Assembly (NCBI GenBank): GCA_041946685.1
Contig: JBHGAV010000089.1
Span: 1 to 11,896 of the forward strand
Reading direction: 5' to 3'
Length of the DNA stretch: 11,896 nucleotides
Origin: JBHGAV01 sp041946685
Lineage (GTDB): Bacteria; Acidobacteriota; Terriglobia; Bryobacterales; Bryobacteraceae
This document shows, in pieces, positions 8,287 through 11,896 of this stretch (positions are counted from its first letter, which is position 1; each line of letters opens with the position of its first letter). A program made the position numbers and the translations under genes. Under the pieces are notes generated by a model, which did not search any database, was not told the origin of the DNA, and saw nothing but the letters and a program-made list of their open reading frames with translations.

Positions 8287-9122
8287 GATACCGCCCGCAT
8301 CTCCTCCAGGAAGCGCCGAAGGATCTCGTCAACGGAGGCAAGCGGCGGATACTTGGCGAGGTGTTCGGCGATGTCCTCAACGATCTGCTCGGCCGGCCGC
8401 GCGTCCTTCATCTTCGGATCACGGTGCGCCCAGTCCCGGCCGGAATGCAGCGTGTCCCACGGCGACCGGAGGTTTGCGCGCGTCGTGGGAGCATCGCCAT
8501 GCTTGCCGAGGCCGTAACAGATCCCCGTTTCCAGATTCCAGATCGGCCTAAACAGGTGAATCAGATAGTCCTCGGCCGCCGTCTGATACCCGGTCTGCAC
8601 CACGAGCGCGCGGTATTCGAAATCCTCCAGCCGCAGCGTGGACGTGGCCTTGGCGATGTTCTTCCGGTGGTCGTTCAGGCGGTTCGAGAGGCGGTCTCCC
8701 TGTTCCGTCGCGGTCTTGCTCGCCGGATCGGCAGGGTCCGCCTTGCCCACGTAGATTGGATGTTCTTTTTTCGAGATTCCCTTGTAGGCCTTGAAATCCC
8801 CGTTGTAGTAAAGCGCGTATACGCCGGAGCCGTAGAACCTCTCGACGGCTGCGAGCGGCTTGCGCGGCTGCGCGATCATCGCAATGCCGATGATGCGGCC
8901 GGCTACGTTCGGGTTCGACGGCTCGAACACGAAGCCCGGATGCTTGACGGGGTCGAGGTCCTCGATAACCTGCCGCAGCTTATCGTAGGCCTCGGTGATC
9001 GTTCTGCGCACGCGCTTGGCGCGCAGAGGTGGAAGGTTCGACGCCTCCTCTCCGGCCAGCGTCTCCGATAGCTTCTTGAGTTGCTCCGCAAGCTGTTCGA
9101 GTTTTCCCGGCGGTGTCGCCAT
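8283..9122 (-). CDS. Type II restriction endonuclease, Eco29kI-like GIY-YIG family
   Basis: Predicted GIY-YIG restriction enzyme of 279 aa. Visible active-site elements are GVYALYY (100-106), PIYVGKA (122-128, Tyr124), R148 and H152 in SNRLNDHRKNI, E184 in AAEDYLIHLF and N196 in RPIWNLETG. The R-to-H spacing (4) and the E-to-N spacing (12) equal those of Eco29kI (R104, H108, E142, N154), which cuts CCGCGG. Residues PWDTLHSGRDWA (221-232) are also characteristic. CCGCGG is thus the family-based prediction, not proven. The protein is longer than Eco29kI (214 aa), mainly through about 50 extra N-terminal residues that include a charged helix (KLEQLAEQLKKLSETLA). It starts 3 bp after the methyltransferase stop and overlaps the FRG gene by 4 bp. 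No frameshift or missing catalytic residue is seen, so it is probably active. Confidence 0.9.
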   Translation of the reverse strand: MATPPGKLEQLAEQLKKLSETLAGEEASNLPPLRAKRVRRTITEAYDKLRQVIEDLDPVKHPGFVFEPSNPNVAGRIIGIAMIAQPRKPLAAVERFYGSGVYALYYNGDFKAYKGISKKEHPIYVGKADPADPASKTATEQGDRLSNRLNDHRKNIAKATSTLRLEDFEYRALVVQTGYQTAAEDYLIHLFRPIWNLETGICYGLGKHGDAPTTRANLRSPWDTLHSGRDWAHRDPKMKDARPAEQIVEDIAEHLAKYPPLASVDEILRRFLEEMRAVS

Positions 9123-9125
9123 CTC

Positions 9126-10301
9126 TTAATCTCGCCCCTTCGCGGACAGGAGCGCTCGCGCGACGGAGCTGGCCACGGCCTCGGCCAGGCGCACCGGCAC
9201 GGCGTTCCCCAATTGCCGCATGGTCTCCGTCCAGGATCCCCGGAACGTAAAGTCGTCCGGGAATGTCTGCAGCCGCGCGGCCTCGCGGACGGTGAAGTAC
9301 CGGACCGACCCGTCCGGCCGCGCGAGCATGTTCTCGCCGCCTGGCACGCCATGATCTCCCGCCTTCAGCGTCTTCGCGGGCTCGTCGAGCGGGCTCCCCG
9401 TGTGGCCCGGATAACTGCGCGCCCCTGGATTGAAGACATGGTTCGGAATCCCATTCTGCGGATTCGTCTCGGGGTCAGGCAGGTCGCTGATCGCGTCCCG
9501 GACGGTTTTCCACGACACTTTGCCGAAATCGAATAGGGTATCGCAACGCAGTCGTTCCACGCGCGCGGCTTGCCGCTCCGTCAATTGCGGCCGCTGGCGC
9601 CTGGGTACCTCGTGTCGTTCCCAATACTCGCCTGTGACCCACTGCGAACGCAGCAACGCGTTCTCCGAGCAGCAGCCCTCAGGAAAGCTCCACTCCACGC
9701 CGAGATCCGTGCGGAATCCGACGATGAAGACCCGTTCGCGGCGTTGCGGTACACCGTAATCCGCCGCGTTCAGAAGGCGGAAGACGACTTTGTACTCGGT
9801 TTGATCCCGCAGCGACGTGTGATACTCCTCCAGCCGCGCGCGATGTTCCTTCCACGGCTCCGCCTTGCGCCGCGCGAAGCTGGGATGCATGAGCTGCAAG
9901 AGCACGTACTCGAAATACCCCGCGAAAGTCTCGCGCAGGAGGCCCTTCACGTTCTCGAAGATAAAGGCCTTGGGTCGCAGCTCGCGCACGGCGCGCACGG
10001 CCTCGGGGAACATATCGCGCTTGTCGTTATACCCGCGGTGCTTGCCGCCGAGGGAGAACGGCTGGCACGGAGGGCCGCCCGATACCACCATCACGTCGCT
10101 CAGCTTGCCGTAGTCGAACTCCCGCACGTCGCCTTCGTACAGCGGCCAGCGCTCAACCGAGCGCATGTGGTGCCGCTGGTTCTCGCGGAACGTCTCGCAG
10201 GCATCGTGGTCCCACTCAATCACCGCCGAGTGATGGAAACCCGCGTTCGACATACCGATCGCCAAGCCGCCCGCGCCGGCAAACAGTTCAACGCTCCGCA
10301 T
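9126..10301 (-). CDS. DNA (cytosine-5-)-methyltransferase of the R-M system
   Basis: C5-cytosine methyltransferase, 391 aa, expected to protect the host site of the adjacent nuclease using S-adenosylmethionine. Conserved motifs occur in order: I, ELFAGAGGLAIG (5-16); IV, GGPPCQPFS (75-83) with the catalytic C79; VI, FENVKG (115-120); VIII, QRRERVF (186-192); and X, RQLGNAVPV (362-370). The target-recognition region lies between motifs VIII and IX (about 200-340). ATG 10301 follows a perfect AAGGAGG (10309-10315) at 7-base spacing, the best ribosome binding site in the cluster, so the methyltransferase may be made in excess of the nuclease. It overlaps the vsr 3' end by 14 bp and ends 3 bp before the nuclease. 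An Eco29kI-type partnership and CCGCGG specificity are inferred from the neighbouring enzyme. Confidence 0.95.
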   Translation of the reverse strand: MRSVELFAGAGGLAIGMSNAGFHHSAVIEWDHDACETFRENQRHHMRSVERWPLYEGDVREFDYGKLSDVMVVSGGPPCQPFSLGGKHRGYNDKRDMFPEAVRAVRELRPKAFIFENVKGLLRETFAGYFEYVLLQLMHPSFARRKAEPWKEHRARLEEYHTSLRDQTEYKVVFRLLNAADYGVPQRRERVFIVGFRTDLGVEWSFPEGCCSENALLRSQWVTGEYWERHEVPRRQRPQLTERQAARVERLRCDTLFDFGKVSWKTVRDAISDLPDPETNPQNGIPNHVFNPGARSYPGHTGSPLDEPAKTLKAGDHGVPGGENMLARPDGSVRYFTVREAARLQTFPDDFTFRGSWTETMRQLGNAVPVRLAEAVASSVARALLSAKGRD

Positions 10302-10707
10302 CCAGAAACCTCCTTATCGCGGCGCTAAGCCGCTCAGTGTTCTTGATCTGGCACTCCCAAATTGTCAGCGAGCGCCACCCTTCCTTTCGGAGCATGCGCT
10401 TGTTGCGCTGGTCGCGCTCCCTGTTGCTCTCCAGCTTTGGCAGCCAGAAATCGAGCCTGGACTTAGGCAGCCGCGCCAAGGCACAACCCGTGTCCGGGTG
10501 ACGATGCCAGAAACAGCCGTGGACGAAAATGACCTTTTTTCTCTTCTGGAAAACCAAGTCGGGACAGCCCGGCAGGTTCCGTACGTGCAGCCGATACCTA
10601 TACCCCAGGGAGTAGACCAGCCTGCGCACCAGCAACTCCGGCTCCGTGTTCTTGCCGCGGACCCGCGACATCCTTTCCGAGCGCTCCTGCGGAGACAGTG
10701 TGTCCAC
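10288..10707 (-). CDS. vsr: Very short patch repair endonuclease Vsr
   Basis: Vsr nicks 5' of the T in T:G mismatches formed when 5-methylcytosine deaminates, protecting methylated sites from C-to-T mutation. The 139-aa protein matches E. coli Vsr: PERS-like start, RVRGKNTEPE (15-24), catalytic D50 in LPGCPDLVF, H63 and H68 in FVHGCFWHRH, and D99 in NRERDQRN. Structural zinc ligands C65, H70, C75 and C119 are also present. The frame is open from an ATG at 10785, but the GTG at 10707 is preferred. It gives MDTLSPQERSERM, the normal Vsr N-terminus, is preceded by GGAGAGAG about 8 bases away, and starts 5 bp after the RHH stop. Its 3' end overlaps the methyltransferase by 14 bp, which indicates that it serves the 5mC made by that enzyme. 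Confidence 0.92.
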   Translation of the reverse strand: MDTLSPQERSERMSRVRGKNTEPELLVRRLVYSLGYRYRLHVRNLPGCPDLVFQKRKKVIFVHGCFWHRHPDTGCALARLPKSRLDFWLPKLESNRERDQRNKRMLRKEGWRSLTIWECQIKNTERLSAAIRRFLDAER

Positions 10708-10712
10708 GCTGC

Positions 10713-10889
10713 CTACTCTCTCCTGGGACCAAACAGCGGCCATTTGTCCGCTATGTACTTTTCGGCCGCTTCGCGCACGACCCACGCCAGCGAGACTTTT
10801 TTCTCCTTGGCGATGCCCTCCAAAGTTTCGTACATTTCCGGTGGGAAGCTGATCGTCGCGCGCACCCGCGCCATCCCTTTAGCCTTCAT
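10713..10889 (-). CDS. Ribbon-helix-helix (CopG/Arc-type) DNA-binding protein
   Basis: Small 58-aa protein with one RHH domain. A basic N-terminus and strand RVRATISFPPEMYETLEGI (8-26) are followed by the turn KEKKVS and helix LAWVVREAAEKYIAD, then a short tail WPLFGPRRE. RHH proteins bind DNA as dimers through the beta strand and are usually autorepressors. ATG 10889 is chosen over an in-frame ATG at 10919 because AAGGAGGC and GGAAGG lie just upstream of it; ATG 10874 is another option. It is the first gene of the leftward cluster, with vsr starting 5 bp after its stop. The position is that normally held by a controller (C) protein in R-M systems, although those are helix-turn-helix proteins. 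A role in controlling the operon is inferred. An orphan antitoxin-like origin is an alternative. Confidence 0.82.
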   Translation of the reverse strand: MKAKGMARVRATISFPPEMYETLEGIAKEKKVSLAWVVREAAEKYIADKWPLFGPRRE

Positions 10890-10935
10890 TTGCCTTCCGC
10901 CTCCTTTTTCCGCCCTCATCCGGCGCGCGCATTTC

Positions 10936-10973
10936 GTTCACCGAATTTCACCACATGGGTGAACAAAGTGCAA
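10936..10973 (-). promoter_or_regulatory. Candidate leftward promoter with TTCACC half-site cluster (operator for the RHH operon)
   Basis: Half-site TTCACC occurs at 10937-10942 and again at 10947-10952, a 10-bp (one helical turn) step. Its inverse GGTGAA lies at 10958-10963, so 10947-10963 forms a 6-5-6 palindrome. On the minus strand a possible sigma-70 promoter, TTGCAC (10973-10968), 17 bp, TGAAAT (10950-10945), overlaps these half sites. Both boxes are weak matches to consensus (3/6 and 4/6). A start near 10938 would give a roughly 48-base leader with the ribosome binding site of the RHH gene. The layout suits autorepression by an RHH dimer array. The sites are seen; their function is inferred. 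Confidence 0.45.
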
Positions 10974-11004
10974 GACCCTTGCCGCAGTTTTCAGAGAAGC
11001 GTGT

Positions 11005-11035
11005 TTGACAATATCTACCTAGTCCGATATTGTCA
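11005..11035. promoter_or_regulatory. 30-bp palindrome with embedded divergent sigma-70-like promoters
   Basis: TGACAATATC (11006-11015) and GATATTGTCA (11026-11035) form a perfect 10-bp inverted repeat around a 10-bp spacer. Rightward, TTGACA (11005-11010) is a perfect -35 box, followed by exactly 17 bp and TATTGT (11028-11033, 4/6 match to TATAAT). This predicts a start at about 11040, the ATG of the small ORF. Because of the symmetry, the minus strand carries CTGACA, 17 bp, TATTGT pointing at the RHH gene. The element thus looks like both an operator and a two-way promoter. Its AT-rich arms stand out from the GC-rich surroundings. Confidence 0.55.
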
Positions 11036-11039
11036 GGAC

Positions 11040-11264
11040 ATGGAACCTGCAAAGAACGAAGTGATTGCATCGTTGGAGGGGATGAAGATCGCTGTGGATG
11101 GCAACCACTGTTCCCTACAGGAATTCAGTTTCGACCTGAACTGCTGGCGCACCATTGAGACATCAGCACATCCAATGTCGCGCGCTCATGCGGAAGAATG
11201 GCTAGAGGGTTGGAACAGCGTTGATCGCTGGACCGCACTCAACCTGCTCATTTGCAGCGCCTGA
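11040..11264 (+). CDS. Small hypothetical protein, possibly from a leaderless transcript
   Basis: Open frame of 74 codons, MEPAKNEVIASLEGMKI at the N-terminus and WNSVDRWTALNLLICSA at the C-terminus. I do not recognise a family. It is acidic to neutral with several Trp, His and Cys residues and has no signal peptide or membrane helix. Codon use is less GC-biased at third positions than in the core genes, consistent with accessory DNA. The only Shine-Dalgarno-like bases (AGGA) lie one base from the ATG, too close to work. The palindromic promoter just upstream predicts transcription starting at or next to the A of ATG, so leaderless translation would be needed. It is divergent from the RHH gene. 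It may be a regulator or an unrelated small gene of the island, and it could also be spurious. Confidence 0.45.
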   Translation: MEPAKNEVIASLEGMKIAVDGNHCSLQEFSFDLNCWRTIETSAHPMSRAHAEEWLEGWNSVDRWTALNLLICSA

Positions 11265-11273
11265 GCGGCGGAC

Positions 11274-11504
11274 TTGCTCCTTTGCCCACGTTGCGGCGCA
11301 GAAGCGACTGCGGATCACTTCCGGCAGTCACCGGAGTGTTGCGCCCACGTGAGAACGCTGAATGCCATAGTGAGCGCGTCTAGGCGAAGCAGAAAACCTG
11401 GCGGGCGTAATGGGGGGCGGCCGCGGTCGGATGCACCACGTTGCCCTTGTGGGGCGATGACCCTCAAGCGAGCAAAGGCCAGGCATCATGAGTGTGGATC
11501 TTGA
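11274..11504 (+). CDS. Small zinc-ribbon-like hypothetical protein
   Basis: Frame of 76 codons, starting at TTG 11274, 9 bp after the preceding stop. The first residues, LLCPRCGAEATADHF, contain a CxxC knuckle followed by His and the pair ECC. Near the C-terminus CPCGAMTLKRAKARHHEC supplies a second cysteine/histidine cluster. Between them is a basic, glycine-rich linker (RRSRKPGGRNGGRPR). The arrangement suggests a small zinc-binding, possibly nucleic-acid-binding, protein of the kind common in mobile regions. I cannot name a family. The TTG start and a weak GGCGG ribosome binding site lower confidence. It would be cotranscribed with the 74-codon ORF from the palindromic promoter. Confidence 0.42.
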   Translation: MLLCPRCGAEATADHFRQSPECCAHVRTLNAIVSASRRSRKPGGRNGGRPRSDAPRCPCGAMTLKRAKARHHECGS

Positions 11505-11709
11505 ACATGCCCCTCAGCGATCACCCTCAAAGCGGCAAAAAGGCCTGCGGCTCCGCGCCCGCGGACTCGCACTGAAGACTGACCCCGCCAACCGACTTTG
11601 CGATGTCGGCCTTGCTTGCGGAGATGCTGGCGCGCTAGTACTACTCTGTACTGAACACAGGGCGCCACGTGATGGGTAAGGCGGGAGCTGAGCGAGAAGG
11701 AACCACACG

Positions 11710-11896
11710 ATGCGAAGTCGCGCCGGCGGGCGTGGAGCTAGCGGCGGCCCGGAGAGGGAATCCGCCGCGTACCGGGCCGCAACCACAAAGGGAGTGGTCG
11801 GAAATTTCTCCGCGCGTGGCCCCCCGGGACCGCCCGGCTTAAACGCTCAGCAGGCCTTCCGCCGCGCGAGAGAGAAATGGTACACCGCGGCGCCCA
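11710..11896 (+). CDS. Possible partial ORF at right edge, unknown product
   Basis: An open frame begins at ATG 11710, seven bases after AAGGAA, and stays open to the window end (62 codons). It begins MRSRAGGRGASGGPERES and the last visible residues are AQQAFRRAREKWYTAAP, which could be the start of an amphipathic helix. The Gly/Arg/Pro-rich composition is what random GC-rich DNA also gives, so this may not be real. The competing frame ATG 11672 to TAA 11842 (56 codons) is equally unremarkable. Between 11505 and 11709 I see no supported gene, repeat or RNA. Confidence 0.25.
   Translation, partial: MRSRAGGRGASGGPERESAAYRAATTKGVVGNFSARGPPGPPGLNAQQAFRRAREKWYTAAP

Noticed and set aside
9081..10328. 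Plus-strand open frames opposite the methyltransferase (9081-9536 and 9570-10328)
   Set aside because: Both lie antisense to conserved methyltransferase motifs, and neither has motifs of its own.
10708..10785. Longer Vsr start at ATG 10785 or 10743
   Set aside because: Both would overlap the RHH coding region and add a non-homologous N-terminus; GTG 10707 has a good ribosome binding site and gives the standard Vsr start.
11006..11035. Palindrome as an intrinsic terminator
   Set aside because: It lies between divergent genes, is AT-rich in its stem, and has no U-tract on either side.
11488..11679. Plus-strand frame of 63 codons after the zinc-ribbon-like ORF
   Set aside because: It has no recognisable motif or convincing ribosome binding site, and it overlaps the preceding ORF in another frame.

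Overview
The window (11,896 bp, GC-rich) looks like chromosome from a high-GC environmental bacterium. Gene content and order (mutS, a hexameric-type glutamate dehydrogenase, then mazG–GNAT–NSAR/OSBS–MFS) fit an acidobacterium of the Solibacter/Bryobacter type. That assignment rests on recollection of similar arrangements, not on a search, and is moderate at best. The window divides into a housekeeping left half (1–5876) and an accessory right half (about 5950–11896) that carries a restriction-modification (R-M) island.

Left half. On the minus strand lie the start of mutS (runs off the left edge) and a glutamate dehydrogenase gene. An imperfect inverted repeat separates them. Divergent from these, on the plus strand, is a tightly overlapping four-gene operon: mazG (house-cleaning NTP pyrophosphohydrolase), a GNAT acyltransferase, an enolase-superfamily enzyme of the N-succinylamino acid racemase/o-succinylbenzoate synthase group, and an MFS transporter. 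Gene overlaps are 41, 4 and 4 bp. The GNAT–racemase pair matches the known pattern for converting D-amino acids to L-amino acids through N-succinyl intermediates. No desuccinylase is visible here.

Boundary. Positions about 5950–6440 hold a minus-strand DDE transposase remnant in at least three reading frames. It marks the junction between core genes and the island.

Right half. A leftward six-gene cluster is packed with overlaps or gaps of 0–5 bp. In transcription order it holds a ribbon-helix-helix (RHH) protein, a Vsr mismatch endonuclease, a C5-cytosine methyltransferase, an Eco29kI-like GIY-YIG restriction endonuclease, an FRG-domain protein and a DUF262 protein. The first four form a type II R-M system plus its mismatch-repair and regulatory partners. 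By homology with Eco29kI it would act on CCGCGG. FRG and DUF262 proteins are both recurrent in anti-phage loci, and here they appear translationally coupled to the nuclease, so the whole looks like one composite defence operon.

Control region. The 150 bp before the RHH gene contain two separate signals. One is a TTCACC/GGTGAA half-site cluster over a candidate leftward promoter. The other is a perfect 10-bp inverted repeat with a 10-bp spacer, which embeds a TTGACA-17-TATTGT promoter pointing right and a near-copy pointing left. The rightward promoter would start transcription at about the ATG of a 74-codon ORF, giving a leaderless transcript. A possible zinc-binding small ORF follows, and after it about 200 bp with no convincing gene and a weak partial ORF at the right edge. 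No tRNA, rRNA or CRISPR array was seen.
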